Origin: Streptomyces sp. HUAS YS2
GTDB taxonomy: Bacteria; Actinomycetota; Actinomycetes; Streptomycetales; Streptomycetaceae
Assembly: GCF_033343995.1 (NCBI RefSeq)
Contig: NZ_CP137573.1
Span: 3,009,001-3,073,000, forward strand
Reading direction: 5' to 3'
Length of the DNA: 64,000 nucleotides
The first letter of the stretch is position 1, and each line of letters opens with the position of its first letter. Below the pieces are notes generated by a model. It did no database searches and was not told the DNA's origin. It saw only the letters and a program-made list of their open reading frames with translations. Made by a program: the position numbers and the translations under genes. Shown piece by piece: positions 50,233-61,098 of the stretch.

Positions 50233-51828
50233 TCAGAAGGGCCAGATGCCCTTCAGGTCGTCCTTCCACCCTTCGGTCGGGACACAGACGCTCCCGCCGG
50301 CCCATTCCTCCACCCAGGACCCGAGGTTGACCGTCCAACACTCGGGCTTCGGCTCGGGCTTCGGTTCGGGCTTGGGCTCGGGCTTCGGTTCGGGCTTGGG
50401 CTCGGGCTTCGGTTCGGGCTTCGGTTCGGGCTTCGGTTCGGGCTTCGGTTCCGGCTTGGGCTCGGGCTTCGGTTCCGGCTTGGGCTCGGGCTTCGGCTCG
50501 GGCTTCGGTTCCGGCTTGGGCTCGGGCTTCGGCTCGGGCTTCGGTTCCGGCTTGGGCTCGGGCTTCGGCTCGGGCTTCGGTTCCGGCTTGGGCTCGGGCT
50601 TCGGCTCGGGCTTCGGTTCCGGCTTCGGTTCCGGCTTGGGCTCGGGCTTCGGCTCGGGGAGCGGGATCGGGTCCGTCGGGTCGGTCGGCTCCGTCGGCTC
50701 CGTGGGTTCGGTCGGCTCCGTCGGGTCCACCGGGTCCGTGGGATCCGTCGGCTCCGTCGGCTCCGTCGGCTCCGTCGGCTCCGTCGGCTCCGTCGGCTCG
50801 GTCGGCTCCGTCGGCTCCGTCGGGTCGACCTCCGACAGCATCTTCCGGAAGACCTCCGCCGAATCCGGATTCGCGCCGCACTGCCACACGCCGTGCGGGC
50901 AGTAGTCCGTAATGGTGTGGTACAGCGGTTTGTGCTGGGCCATCCATTGCAGCATGCGCCGCATGTAGTCGGGATTGTCGCCGTTCCGGAAGAGCCCCCA
51001 TTCCGGGTACGAGATCGCCTTTCCGTGCGCCTTCGCGAAATCGACGTGCTGCCGCAGCCCGTACGGCTCGCTGATGTGCTGGTCGAAGTCGGATCCCGGC
51101 GGCTGGTCGTAGGAGTCCATGCCGACGATGTCGACGACGTCGTCACCCGGATAACACTCGGTCCACGGCACCGCGTCCCGCCCGCGGCTCGGCGTGAAGT
51201 CGAAGCGGAACTTCTGCCCCGGCACCGCGCGCATCGCGGTGACGATCCGGTTCCAGTACGCCTTCCACGCCTCCGGGTCGGGCCCGCAGCGATGGGTGTA
51301 CGTGATGCCGTTCATCTCCCAGCCGAGGACGACGACGGTGTCGGGCACCCCGAGCCCGACCAGCCGTTCCGCCAGGGCCGTGAAGTGCTGGTCGTACTCG
51401 CCCGCCGCGCCGCGCTTCAGTTCGCGGCGGACCTCCTGGTCCGAGAGGCCGGCCTCGTTCCGCTCCAACATGGGGACGTTGAGCACGAACAGGCGGTCGG
51501 ACTTCTGCTTGCGCCATTCCGCCCAGGACTCCAGGAAGCGCGGGCTCCCCTCGATGTTCGTCCAGAGGTCCCCGGGCAGATAGGTGTGGCCGACCCGCAG
51601 CTCCTTGCCGCCCAGCCACTTCTCCAGTTCGGCGATGCGGGCGACGCCGCGGGGGCCGTAGTCGAGGTAGGCGCCCAGTGCGGTGGACAGGGCCGGTTCG
51701 GGGTCCCGTGTACTGATGGATTCGGCGGCGTGACTCGGTGAAGACAACACGACTGAACCTGAGGCAAGGAGACCTGCGGTGAACACCCCCAGCCATCTTC
51801 TCGTCGTCCGTCGGTTCCTGTGGGTCAT
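50233..51828 (-). CDS. Secreted GH26-like glycoside hydrolase with Pro-rich repeats and C-terminal cysteine domain
   Basis: 531 residues. Signal peptide about 1-34 (ending SHAAES). GH26-type barrel about 50-330 with VLGWEMNG and [11 protein letters not shown] catalytic glutamates and YCPHGVWQC. Then a Pro-Thr-Glu/Asp repeat region (about 336-386), about 26 copies of Glu-Pro-Lys-Pro (391-497), and a C-terminal ~35-residue tail with two cysteines ([19 protein letters not shown]) that may bind a carbohydrate or the cell wall. Over the barrel it resembles the 33137-34159 protein. Lying opposite the polysaccharide operon it may process that polymer. The repeats are expected to extend the enzyme through the wall. 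Confidence 0.85.
   Translation of the reverse strand: MTHRNRRTTRRWLGVFTAGLLASGSVVLSSPSHAAESISTRDPEPALSTALGAYLDYGPRGVARIAELEKWLGGKELRVGHTYLPGDLWTNIEGSPRFLESWAEWRKQKSDRLFVLNVPMLERNEAGLSDQEVRRELKRGAAGEYDQHFTALAERLVGLGVPDTVVVLGWEMNGITYTHRCGPDPEAWKAYWNRIVTAMRAVPGQKFRFDFTPSRGRDAVPWTECYPGDDVVDIVGMDSYDQPPGSDFDQHISEPYGLRQHVDFAKAHGKAISYPEWGLFRNGDNPDYMRRMLQWMAQHKPLYHTITDYCPHGVWQCGANPDSAEVFRKMLSEVDPTEPTEPTEPTEPTEPTEPTEPTEPTDPTDPVDPTEPTEPTEPTEPTDPTDPIPLPEPKPEPKPEPKPEPKPEPKPEPKPEPKPEPKPEPKPEPKPEPKPEPKPEPKPEPKPEPKPEPKPEPKPEPKPEPKPEPKPEPKPEPKPEPKPEPKPEPKPEPKPECWTVNLGSWVEEWAGGSVCVPTEGWKDDLKGIWPF
50341..50658 (-). repeat. About 26 x 12-base tandem repeat encoding Glu-Pro-Lys-Pro
   Basis: 12-base unit (variants of GGCTTCGGYTCG read on the plus strand) repeated about 26 times. 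Third-codon-position changes (C/T, G/C) alternate between units in a higher-order pattern, implying duplication of multi-unit blocks. Frame-neutral. Confidence 0.92.
50668..50823 (-). repeat. 9-base tandem repeat encoding Pro-Thr-Glu/Asp
   Basis: 9-base unit GGCTCCGTC and variants (plus strand), about 17 copies, with some Asp substitutions and one Pro-Val-Asp. Adjacent to the 12-base repeat, together forming the long rod between the barrel and the C-terminal tail. Confidence 0.88.
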
Positions 51829-51968
51829 GGCCGTGCTCCTTCACGCATCGCGCCGCGTTCCGTCGACCCCAGGTGTGCTCAGAAAATATGCTTAATAAGC
51901 CGACTGGGAAGCCAGTCACCTGATCAGGCGTCAGCGGATCTCGCTCGGATGGCGGAAGAAGACGACAA

Positions 51969-52018
51969 AAGGCCGGTCCCGAGCCGGGCGCGGGGCGCCC
52001 GGGCCGGAACCGGCCTCT
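51969..52018 (-). terminator. Hairpin downstream of the third chaplin gene
   Basis: AGGCCGGT (51970-51977) pairs with the ACCGGCCT ending near 52016, and GCCGGGCGC pairs imperfectly with GCGCCCGGGC inside it. Positioned 12 bases after the chaplin stop. The remainder of the spacer 51829-51968 holds the GH26-like gene's 5' region; no promoter could be assigned. Confidence 0.7.
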
Positions 52019-52030
52019 TTCGCGGGTGCG

Positions 52031-52264
52031 TCAGCGGTTGATGCAGACGTTGCCTACCGCCGGGTTCAGCAGAGCGACGATGTTGATGGAGTTGCCGCAG
52101 ACGTTGATCGGGATGTTGATCGGCACCTGCACGTTGTTGCCGGACAGGATGCCCGGGCTGCCCGCCGCGAAGCCGACCGCCTCGGAGTCCGCGAAGGCGG
52201 GCGACGCCGCACCCATGGCGATGACGAGTCCGGCGACGACGGTTGCAGCCTTCTTACCAAGCAT
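52031..52264 (-). CDS. Short chaplin (third)
   Basis: 77-residue secreted chaplin. ATG 52264 with AAAGGAA upstream. Signal peptide about 1-26 (ending PAFADS). Chaplin domain SPGILSGNNVQVPINIPIN with cysteines in NVCGNSINIVALLNPAVGNVC. It is more divergent from the other two, with Asn/Ile-rich substitutions. In contrast to them, no sigma-BldN-like promoter was found at the expected distance, suggesting different control. Confidence 0.94.
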   Translation of the reverse strand: MLGKKAATVVAGLVIAMGAASPAFADSEAVGFAAGSPGILSGNNVQVPINIPINVCGNSINIVALLNPAVGNVCINR

Positions 52265-52474
52265 TTCGTCTGGTTCCTTTCTGCGGCGGAGGAGAACGCG
52301 ACTCTCGCGCATCCCGGGCCATTCGGGGGACCCGGGCCTCCGCTGCATACATCAGGACGATCATGCAGAAGGACAACATCCGTACGGCGTGCGACGCGGC
52401 CTCTTCACCCCATCGAAGGGCCTGAATTCCCCCTCATGCCGGGGCATTCGGAGGAATGCGCCCACCGACCGCGC

Positions 52475-54514
<2,040 letters not shown>

Positions 54515-54573
54515 GGGTCCATCCTTGCTCACACGGTGGGGGGCCGCCCGTGTGCCGTGGCTGGGGAAACGGG

Positions 54574-54619
54574 CGAGCGGCCCCGTTCCCCGCGCAGTCG
54601 CGGGGAACGGGGCCGCTCG
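54574..54619. terminator. Strong bidirectional terminator between rodlin and DUF255 genes
   Basis: Perfect 21-base complementary arms at 54574-54594 and 54599-54619 around a CAGT loop. Lies downstream of the rodlin gene. Confidence 0.92.
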
Positions 54620-54631
54620 GAAGGGGATCCG

Positions 54632-54660
54632 TCCGTCCCCGGCCGGCAGCCGGGGACGGA
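54632..54660. terminator. Second hairpin downstream of the rodlin gene
   Basis: TCCGTCCCCGGC (54632-54643) pairs with GCCGGGGACGGA (54649-54660), loop CGGCA. Tandem with the 54574-54619 terminator; probably reinforces termination of the strongly expressed rodlin transcript. Confidence 0.82.
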
Positions 54661-54692
54661 GGGCCTTACGGCCGGGCCCTGAGGGGGCTGGG

Positions 54693-55085
54693 TCAGCCGC
54701 CGACGTTCCCGTTCTGGGAGAGGACCTCGCCCAGGATGTGCGAGAGGGCGTCGTCGCCCTTCTGCTGCACGGAGTTCTGGGTGCAGGTCTGGTTCGACAT
54801 CGGGTTGCCGAGCACGTCCTGGACGGCGACCGGGACGGCGATGACACCGACCGGCACCTGGGCCTGGACCTTCTGGATGTCGAAGCAGTGCAGGACGCCG
54901 CCGTTCACGAGACCGAAGTTCGGGCTCATGTAGCCGCCGGTCTCGTTGGAGCCGATGGACTGCTTCGAGGTGTTGCCGATGATGTTGGCGGAACCACCGT
55001 CGTTGCCGGCCGCCATCGCCGTGGTCGCGGACATGCCGGCGACGGAAGCAGCAACAGCCGCGGTGGCGAGAACCTTCTTGATCAC
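54693..55085 (-). CDS. Rodlin (RdlA/RdlB-like)
   Basis: 130-residue secreted rodlin, which forms the paired rodlets of the aerial surface together with chaplins. ATG 55085 begins signal peptide [26 protein letters not shown] (about 1-26). The mature protein shows the rodlin blocks [45 protein letters not shown] and [23 protein letters not shown], with two cysteines. Only one rodlin is in the window; many species have two. A sigma-BldN-type promoter is 58 bases upstream. Confidence 0.96.
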   Translation of the reverse strand: MIKKVLATAAVAASVAGMSATTAMAAGNDGGSANIIGNTSKQSIGSNETGGYMSPNFGLVNGGVLHCFDIQKVQAQVPVGVIAVPVAVQDVLGNPMSNQTCTQNSVQQKGDDALSHILGEVLSQNGNVGG

Positions 55086-55142
55086 GAGATCGTCCTTCTT
55101 GAGCCGAGGGGCCTGGAATGCTCCGTTGCCGAAGCACGCTGA

Positions 55143-55170
55143 TCAACTGCCCCGCCGCAGTTTGGTTCCG
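55143..55170 (-). promoter_or_regulatory. Sigma-BldN-type promoter of the rodlin gene
   Basis: Minus strand: CGGAAC (-35, 55170-55165), 16-base spacer, AGTTGA (-10, 55148-55143). Matches to CGTAAC and CGTTGA are 5/6 and 5/6. It lies 58 bases before the ATG, the same geometry as two chaplin promoters. Rodlins are known BldN targets. Confidence 0.7.
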
Positions 55171-55316
55171 GGCAGTCACCCGGAAGCCTCATTCGGCAGA
55201 TCAACGCCACCGAACACGGAGAATTCGGTCACGCGATCGCCAGGGGTCCCTCGCGTCTTCGCGCGTCACGCAGGAGACTTGGGGCCGGAAGCGGAGGCTC
55301 TCGGAGGGGGACGCAC

Positions 55317-58300
55317 ATGCGGGACGGCCACCGGGCGGAAGCCGAGCGGCTGTTGGCACGCGCCGTGGAGGAGGAGGTGCGCCGATCCGGCGGTCGCTTC
55401 GACGCCACGTCACTGCTGGCACGCGGGCGGGACGCGCTGGACTCCATGGCGGCGAGCGCGGGCGAGGAGTACACGGCGTACCGGCTTGCGCTGGAGGAGG
55501 CCGAGGCGGGCAGCCTGTCCCTGGCCGAGCGGCTAACCGGCCCGGCGCTCGGAACTCCCGCGCTGGTCACGGCCGTTGCCGCGGTGGCGGCGATCGGCGC
55601 GGACATGGCACTGGGCACGGCCACCGGGACGGCGCTGGGCGCCGGCGCGGTGGTGGCCGTCGCGGGCGCGGCGGCCACGGTCCTGAAGGTGACGGCGGCG
55701 CACTGGCCGGACGCGCACCGCCGGGCCGGAGAGAGGGGCCGGCCGGGCGGGCCGGAACAGTTGCGGCTGCAGTGGCTGACGGCGCTGGAGGTGCGCGGGA
55801 TCCGGCCGTTCCTGGACCAGCAGCGGATGCTGCTGACGGCGACGGCTGCCACGGCGAAGCAGGCCGCGAAGGCCGCGCAGACCGTTCCGTCGCTGCGCGG
55901 CGGCGACCGCAGCGCGGCGGCGCGCCGGCGGACCGTCCTGGAGCAGTCCTTCGGCCATCTGCCGGACCCCGCAGGGCCGTTCGCGGGCCGACGGGCCGAG
56001 CTGGCGCGGATCACCCAGTGGGTGCAGGCGGCGCGGGCCGCGACGACGACCCGGCCGACGGTCGTGGTGCTGCACGGCGAGCCGGGTGCGGGGCGGACGA
56101 CGCTCGCGGTCCGGGCGGCGCACGCGCTGCGGGACCAGTTCCGCGGGGCGTGCGTGGTGGACCTGCGGGGCGCGAGCCGCGGCGAGAAGCCGCTGTCGAC
56201 CCGGGACGCGCTGCTGCATCTGCTGAACCGGCTGGGCGCGCCGCGCGAGCAGCTGCTGTTCCGCGACCGCAGTTCGGCGGAGCAACAGGTGCGTCGGCTC
56301 GCGGAGTTGTACCACCAGCATCTGACAGGGCTGCCGGTGACGATCGTGCTGGACGACGCGGTGGACGCGGCGCAGGTGCGGACGCTGCTGCCGGAGCGCT
56401 CGGACAGCCTCGTCCTGGTGACCGCGCGGCAGCCGCTGGAGCTGGGCGGGGACGTGCCGGCGCGGGTGCATCAGCTGGAGGTCGCGGCGCTGGACGCGGC
56501 CGGCGCCGAGGAGCTGCTGCGGGAGGCGGCGCAGGCCCCCGACGCGGGGCCGTACGACGCGGAGGCGTCGACGCGGATCCGGGAACTGTGCGGCGGGCTG
56601 CCGCTGGCGCTGCGGGTCGCGGGGTCGTCGCTGGGGCCGCGGTCCATGGCCGAGCAGGCGCGGCACCTGGAGGTGTACGGGAAGGTCGGCGGCTCTGTCG
56701 AACGGGCCCTGTCCGTGCGGTACTTCACCGATCTCGACGAGGACGGGCGGCGGCTGCTGCGGCGCCTCGCGCTGGCCGGGCGGGCCTCGCTCGGCGCGGC
56801 GGCGGCCGCGGCGCTGCTCGACGGCGGCGAGGCGGACGGGGCGCGGCTGCTGCGCGAGCTGGCCCGGGCGGGGCTGCTCGACCATGTGCGCGGGGACCGG
56901 TACCGCCTGCACGACGCGGTGCGGAGCTTCGCTGCCGCCCGGCTGCTCGACGAGGAGGAGGCGACGGAGGTCGCCGCCGCACAGGAGCGGCTGATCCGGA
57001 ACTACGCGGAACTGGCCGACGCGGTGATCCGGATGGTCGACGGCAAGATGTCGACGCGGGCGGACCGGTTCGGCGGGCACGGGTTCGGTTCGCTGGACGC
57101 GGCGCTGCGCTGGCTGGACGACGAGTCGAGCTTCATCACGGCCGCGCTGCGGCACGCGGAGGGCGTCGACCAGCAGGCCGTACTGAACCTGCTGGGCGCG
57201 CTGTGCGACTACTGCCTGCTGCGCGGCGACCTGTACCGGCTGGGCGAGATCAACGAGCTGACGGAGGCGGTCGGGCAGGGGCTGCTGTCCCGTTCGGTGC
57301 AGTGGCGGACGGGTATCGCGGCGCGTCAGCTCGGCGAGCTGGACAAGGCCCGTACGACGCTGACCTCGGTCGTCTCGCTCTACCAGGAGGCGCACCAGGA
57401 CGCGGGCGCGGCGCTGGCGCTGTGCTCGCTCGGGATCACGCTGCACCACCAGGGCAACCTGTCCGAGGCGTCGGCGCGGCTGCGCGAGGCCCTGGAGCTA
57501 CAGGTCCCGGAGTCGCTGGCGGCGGACCGGGCGTGGACGCTGCACGCGCTGGCGGGCGTGGAGCGGGACCGGGCGAACCTCGCGGAGGCCGTGGAGCTGC
57601 TCGGCCGGGCGATCGAGCTGCACCAGGCGTCGGAGTCGGTGCACGGCGAGGCGTGGGCGCACTTCCAGCTCGGGCAGGTGCGGCTGCGGCAGGGCGACGT
57701 GCCGGGGGCCGAGGAGGAGCTGCGGGCGGCGCTCGACCTGTACGGCCGGACCCGCGACGGCCGCGGCGAGGCATGGGCGCTGACGCAGCTGGCCCGGGCC
57801 CGGCTGGTCGCAGGGGACGCGGCGTCGGCGGTCGACGGACTGCGGCAGGCGCTGTCGCGGCACCGGGAGCAGGAGGACGCCCGGGGCGAGGCGTGGACGC
57901 TGTACTACCTGGGGCAGGCGCTGGAGGAACGCGGCGACCTGGACCAGGCGGTGCGCGAGCTGGAGCGGGCGCGGACGATGTTCTCGCGGATGCGGGACGT
58001 GTACGGGCTGGCCTGCGCCCGGCACCACTCGGGCCGGGTCACGCGGGACCTGCGCGCGGCGCAGACCGGCAACCTGCGGAACTCGGGGTTCGCCCGGCAG
58101 CTGCTCAGCGACGCCCGGACGGACTTCCACCGGATCGGGGTGGCGCACGGCGAGGCGTGGACGTGCCTGGAGCTGGCGGTCGTCGACGCGGGCAACAGCA
58201 AGGCCGCCCAAGCCGTGGCGCTGTGCGACGAGGCGGAGCGGCTGTTCGCCTCGTACGGCGACCGGCGCGGCGAGGACTGGGCCCGCTTCCTGCGGGTGAC

Positions 58301-58541
58301 GCTGCTGCCGTACGCGTCGCCGGGGGGTGTGGAGGTCGGCACGGTGGTCGCCGAGGAGGAGCTGGTCCGGTTGACCGAGGACGGTCATGACCTGCGGGAT
58401 CCGCGACTGGCGGACTGTGCCGCGACGTACGCGGTCGCGCTGACGCGCGGCGTCCAGCTGGACGCCGGCTGGCAGGCGTGGACGCTCGGGCTCACCCCGA
58501 ACCGCCACGCGCGCGAGGTGATGGGGGTCGCGGTCCCGTAG
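55317..58541 (+). CDS. STAND-type NB-ARC ATPase with TPR repeats
   Basis: 1074-residue AfsR-like signalling protein without the N-terminal SARP DNA-binding domain. ATG 55317 with GGAGGGGG upstream. A helical N-terminal region with hydrophobic stretches (about 70-125) could contact the membrane. NB-ARC P-loop GEPGAGRTT at about 254-262, Walker-B-like VTIVLDDAVD, GLPLAL box and RLHDAVRSFAA (MHD-like) follow. TPR-type repeats from about 640 to 960 (for example GEAWALTQLARARLVAGDAASAV). Such proteins are ligand-driven switches, but the partner is unknown. It stands alone downstream of the rodlin promoter, divergent. Confidence 0.87.
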   Translation: MRDGHRAEAERLLARAVEEEVRRSGGRFDATSLLARGRDALDSMAASAGEEYTAYRLALEEAEAGSLSLAERLTGPALGTPALVTAVAAVAAIGADMALGTATGTALGAGAVVAVAGAAATVLKVTAAHWPDAHRRAGERGRPGGPEQLRLQWLTALEVRGIRPFLDQQRMLLTATAATAKQAAKAAQTVPSLRGGDRSAAARRRTVLEQSFGHLPDPAGPFAGRRAELARITQWVQAARAATTTRPTVVVLHGEPGAGRTTLAVRAAHALRDQFRGACVVDLRGASRGEKPLSTRDALLHLLNRLGAPREQLLFRDRSSAEQQVRRLAELYHQHLTGLPVTIVLDDAVDAAQVRTLLPERSDSLVLVTARQPLELGGDVPARVHQLEVAALDAAGAEELLREAAQAPDAGPYDAEASTRIRELCGGLPLALRVAGSSLGPRSMAEQARHLEVYGKVGGSVERALSVRYFTDLDEDGRRLLRRLALAGRASLGAAAAAALLDGGEADGARLLRELARAGLLDHVRGDRYRLHDAVRSFAAARLLDEEEATEVAAAQERLIRNYAELADAVIRMVDGKMSTRADRFGGHGFGSLDAALRWLDDESSFITAALRHAEGVDQQAVLNLLGALCDYCLLRGDLYRLGEINELTEAVGQGLLSRSVQWRTGIAARQLGELDKARTTLTSVVSLYQEAHQDAGAALALCSLGITLHHQGNLSEASARLREALELQVPESLAADRAWTLHALAGVERDRANLAEAVELLGRAIELHQASESVHGEAWAHFQLGQVRLRQGDVPGAEEELRAALDLYGRTRDGRGEAWALTQLARARLVAGDAASAVDGLRQALSRHREQEDARGEAWTLYYLGQALEERGDLDQAVRELERARTMFSRMRDVYGLACARHHSGRVTRDLRAAQTGNLRNSGFARQLLSDARTDFHRIGVAHGEAWTCLELAVVDAGNSKAAQAVALCDEAERLFASYGDRRGEDWARFLRVTLLPYASPGGVEVGTVVAEEELVRLTEDGHDLRDPRLADCAATYAVALTRGVQLDAGWQAWTLGLTPNRHAREVMGVAVP

Positions 58542-58570
58542 GCGTGGCGGGCGTCCGTACACGCGCGGCG

Positions 58571-58599
58571 GGGCCCCGGGGGCGTGTCTCCCGGGGCCC
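58571..58599. terminator. Terminator after the NB-ARC gene
   Basis: GGGCCCCGGG (58571-58580) and CCCGGGGCCC (58590-58599), nine-base loop, between convergent genes. Confidence 0.85.
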
Positions 58600-58616
58600 T
58601 GCCGCGCCGCGCGCGG

Positions 58617-58859
58617 TTACTCCTGCGGTGCCTGCTTCGCCGGCGACGGCTGCGCAGCGCCCGCCGCCGGGGCCGGGGTCTCCTCGAAGTCGACCTTGCC
58701 CATGTGGCGGTTCATGGACTTCATCAGCAGCCAGACCGCGCCCGCCATCACCGCGAAGACGACGAACCCGAGGACGCCGGGCGTCACCTTGTTCTCGTCG
58801 AGTTCCTTCGCCAGCGGGACGAACTGGGCCAGTGCGAGGTGTGCGCTCATGCTAGGCAT
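58617..58859 (-). CDS. Small single-pass membrane protein downstream of mca
   Basis: 80 residues (from ATG 58859; ATG 58850 is an alternative). One hydrophobic helix (about 28-46, PGVLGFVVFAVMAGAVWLLM), then a basic segment KSMNRHMGKVDFEE and a Pro/Ala/Gln-rich tail. The start overlaps the mca stop by eight bases, so translation is coupled. Conserved next to mca in streptomycetes as far as I recall, function unknown. No family recognised. Confidence 0.7.
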   Translation of the reverse strand: MPSMSAHLALAQFVPLAKELDENKVTPGVLGFVVFAVMAGAVWLLMKSMNRHMGKVDFEETPAPAAGAAQPSPAKQAPQE

Positions 58860-59751
58860 TGTCGCGGATGCCCGCGAAGAGGTCGCTCTCGGGGAGGGAG
58901 GTGTCCACCAGCGACTTCGCCAGCTCGTACTCCTCCGTAGGCCAGGCCTCCTTCTGGATGTCCAGCGGCACGCGGAACCAGGGGCCGTCCGGGTCGATCT
59001 GCGTGGCGTGGGCGATCAGGGCCTTGTCACGGATCTCGTAGAAGTCGGCGCAGGGCACGTGCGTGGTCAGCGTCCGGTCCTTGAGCCCGAACTCCTTCCA
59101 GCGCTCCAGCCAGTCCCCGTAGGGCGACTCCATGTCCCGGTCCAGCAGGGCCTGGTGCAGCGCCATGGTGCGCGGCTTGTTGAAGCCCTGGTTGTAGTAG
59201 ACCTTCAGCGGCTGCCAGACCGGGCCGAACTCGGCCTCGGGGTACTTCTCCGCGTCGGTCGCCCCGTCGAACGCCACCATCGTGATCTTGTGGGTCATGA
59301 TGTGGTCGGGGTGCGGGTAGCCGCCGTTCTCGTCGTAGGTCGTGATGACCTGCGGGCGGAACGCGCGGATCTTGCGGACCAGCGCCCCGGCCGCGTGGTC
59401 GACCTCCTCCAGCGCGAAGCAGCCCTCCGGCAGCGGCGGCAGCGGGTCGCCCTCCGGCAGCCCGGAGTCGACGAAGCCGAGCCACTCCTGGTCGACGCCC
59501 AGGATCTCGCGGGCCTCGTCCATCTCCTTCTTGCGGACCTCGTGGATGTGCTCCTCGATGTAGGCATCACCCTGGAGCTTCGGATTGAGGATGGAGCCGC
59601 GCTCGCCCCCCGTGCAGGTGACGACCAGCACGTCCACCCCCTCGGACACATACTTGGCCATCGTCGCCGCGCCCTTGCTCGACTCGTCGTCGGGGTGGGC
59701 GTGCACGGCCATCAGACGCAGCTGCTCAGTCAAAGCTCGATCCTCGGTCAC
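58852..59751 (-). CDS. mca: Mycothiol S-conjugate amidase
   Basis: 299-residue zinc amidase that cleaves mycothiol conjugates of toxins and drugs to mercapturic acids for export. GTG 59751; TTG 59733 is another possible start. The LmbE/MshB-family motif HAHPDDES (about residues 17-24) holds the zinc ligands and catalytic Asp, and the third ligand is in GYPHPDHIMTH. VVTCTGGERGSILNPKLQG is typical for Mca over MshB. It is the first gene of a two-gene unit with a small membrane protein. A divergent spacer separates it from the DUF4307-type gene. Confidence 0.93.
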   Translation of the reverse strand: MTEDRALTEQLRLMAVHAHPDDESSKGAATMAKYVSEGVDVLVVTCTGGERGSILNPKLQGDAYIEEHIHEVRKKEMDEAREILGVDQEWLGFVDSGLPEGDPLPPLPEGCFALEEVDHAAGALVRKIRAFRPQVITTYDENGGYPHPDHIMTHKITMVAFDGATDAEKYPEAEFGPVWQPLKVYYNQGFNKPRTMALHQALLDRDMESPYGDWLERWKEFGLKDRTLTTHVPCADFYEIRDKALIAHATQIDPDGPWFRVPLDIQKEAWPTEEYELAKSLVDTSLPESDLFAGIRDNA

Positions 59752-59889
59752 TGGTCACTGATATGGACAGGTGCCGTCCCGCAGGGACGTCGTTGTGGGG
59801 CGGCGGTCGGGTGGCGGGAGGGCAACTCTTATAGTGACGGAATCGGGGGGCCGAAAATTCCGCCTTCCCGGGGCACGAAAGGATCGATC

Positions 59890-60291
59890 ATGAGCTCGGT
59901 ACGCGAGTCGCTGCCCGAGGGCCGGTACGGCCGCTCCGCGGACGAGCGCGCCGACCGCAAGCTCAGGATCGCGGCCGTCGTGCTGGGCACACTGTTCGTC
60001 GCCATGATGGGCTGGTTCGGCTGGCACTACGTGGTCGCCGAGAAGCTCAGCGCCGAGGTGATCAAGTTCGAGGTGGTGGGCGACCGCGAGGTGCAGATGC
60101 ACCTGGAGGTCCGCAAGGAGAAGGACGCCGCCGGCTCCTGCACCCTGCGCTCGCGCGCGGAGGACGGCTCCGAGGTCGGCCGCAAGGACGTCCGCTTCGA
60201 CGGTCCCCGGACCCGGATCGACGAGGTCGTCTCCATCCGCACCACCGCCCGCGCGACCAGCGCCGAGCTGGTCGGCTGCACCGCCGAGTAG
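59890..60291 (+). CDS. DUF4307-type single-pass membrane protein
   Basis: 133 residues. ATG 59890 with AAAGGA upstream. A charged N-terminus (RYGRSADERADRKLR) precedes one transmembrane helix (about 27-48) and an external beta-rich domain (EVIKFEVVGDREVQMHLEVRKEKDAAGSCTLRSRAEDGSEVG) with two cysteines. Matches the DUF4307 pattern. It lies between mca and greA, a typical actinomycete neighbourhood. Function unknown. Confidence 0.82.
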   Translation: MSSVRESLPEGRYGRSADERADRKLRIAAVVLGTLFVAMMGWFGWHYVVAEKLSAEVIKFEVVGDREVQMHLEVRKEKDAAGSCTLRSRAEDGSEVGRKDVRFDGPRTRIDEVVSIRTTARATSAELVGCTAE

Positions 60292-60474
60292 GCGGCCGGG
60301 CCCCCGGACGGCCCCGCGCGTCAACGCCCTGACCTGCGTTGACGTAATTCTGATGACTTTCGTCCCTTCCCTTTTCCCGGGTAATTGTTAGGCTCGTGGT
60401 TTCGCCCACCCAGGAAGGCACATCCTTCTGGGTAGGGCGATGCTTTGTATTCCCAGTACCTACGAGGAGCACCT

Positions 60475-60972
60475 GTGACCCAGACCAGCGACAACGTCAC
60501 CTGGCTCACCCAGGAGGCGTACAACAAGCTCAAGGACGAGCTTGAGTACCTGTCTGGTCCCGCGCGTACCGAGATCGCCGCCAAGATCGCCGCGGCGCGC
60601 GAGGAGGGCGACCTGCGCGAGAACGGCGGGTACCACGCGGCCAAGGAGGAGCAGGGCAAGCAGGAACTCCGCGTCCGCCAGCTCACCCAGCTCCTGGAGC
60701 ACGCCAAGATCGGTGAGACCCCGGCGGACGACGGCGTCGTCGAGCCCGGCATGGTCGTCACGATCGCGTTCGACGGCGACGAGGACGACACGATGACGTT
60801 CCTGCTCGCGTCCCGCGAGTACGCGAGCAGCGACATCGAGACCTACTCGCCGCAGTCCCCGCTCGGCGTCGGCGTCAACGGCAAGAAGGCCGGCGACGAC
60901 GCGGAGTACGAGCTGCCGAACGGCAAGAAGGCCACGGTCAAGATCCTGAGCGCCAAGCCGTACACCGGCTGA
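60475..60972 (+). CDS. greA: Transcription elongation factor GreA
   Basis: 165-residue RNA polymerase cleavage factor that rescues backtracked complexes. GTG 60475 has GAGGAG upstream. N-terminal antiparallel coiled coil (about 8-78, LTQEAYNKLKDELEYLSGPARTEIAAKIAAAREEGDLRENGGYHAAKEEQ) carries the acidic tip residues (Asp/Glu of GDLRENGGYHAA). The C-terminal FKBP-like domain (VEPGMVVTIAFDGDEDDTMTFLL, SPLGVGVNGKKAGDDAEY) completes it. An alternative in-frame start is not needed. A possible -10 TAGGCT (60389-60394) lies upstream but is not firm. Confidence 0.95.
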   Translation: MTQTSDNVTWLTQEAYNKLKDELEYLSGPARTEIAAKIAAAREEGDLRENGGYHAAKEEQGKQELRVRQLTQLLEHAKIGETPADDGVVEPGMVVTIAFDGDEDDTMTFLLASREYASSDIETYSPQSPLGVGVNGKKAGDDAEYELPNGKKATVKILSAKPYTG

Positions 60973-61001
60973 GACTCCTCCCTTCCGGAAGGAAGGACCA
61001 G

Positions 61002-61028
61002 GGCCGGACCGCCGACGGCGGTCCGGCC
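61002..61028 (+). terminator. Terminator after greA
   Basis: GGCCGGACCGCC (61002-61013) pairs with GGCGGTCCGGCC (61017-61028), three-base loop, followed by TTCT. Confidence 0.9.
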
Positions 61029-61030
61029 TT

Positions 61031-61046
61031 CTGCATGCACATGCAG
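61031..61046. promoter_or_regulatory. Palindrome upstream of the PQQ-propeller kinase gene
   Basis: CTGCATGCACATGCAG: seven-base perfect arms with a two-base spacer, three bases after the greA terminator and 53 bases before the kinase start. Candidate operator; the spacer holds no obvious promoter otherwise. Confidence 0.4.
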
Positions 61047-61098
61047 AGTTGCGTGCGATGATGCGGGCGCCGTCACGTCTTGAGGGGGATGAAGGCAC

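Noticed and set aside
50341..50823. Regular short repeats resembling an array
   Set aside because: Units are 12 and 9 bases, contiguous and coding, without spacers, so not a CRISPR array.
52265..52440. BldN-type promoter for the third chaplin
   Set aside because: No pair of hexamers with a 16-base spacer fitted at the expected distance, so no promoter was reported.
55118..58390. Alternative frame of 1090 codons over the NB-ARC gene
   Set aside because: Arg/Gly/Ala-rich shadow; the in-frame P-loop, GLPL, MHD-like and TPR motifs belong to the 55317-58541 frame.
55317..58541. SARP-type activator (AfsR-like)
   Set aside because: No N-terminal winged helix or BTAD domain before the NB-ARC P-loop; it is named a STAND/TPR protein instead.
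60339..60371. Sigma-70-type promoter (TTGACG) upstream of greA
   Set aside because: No acceptable -10 hexamer at 16-19 bases; left unassigned.
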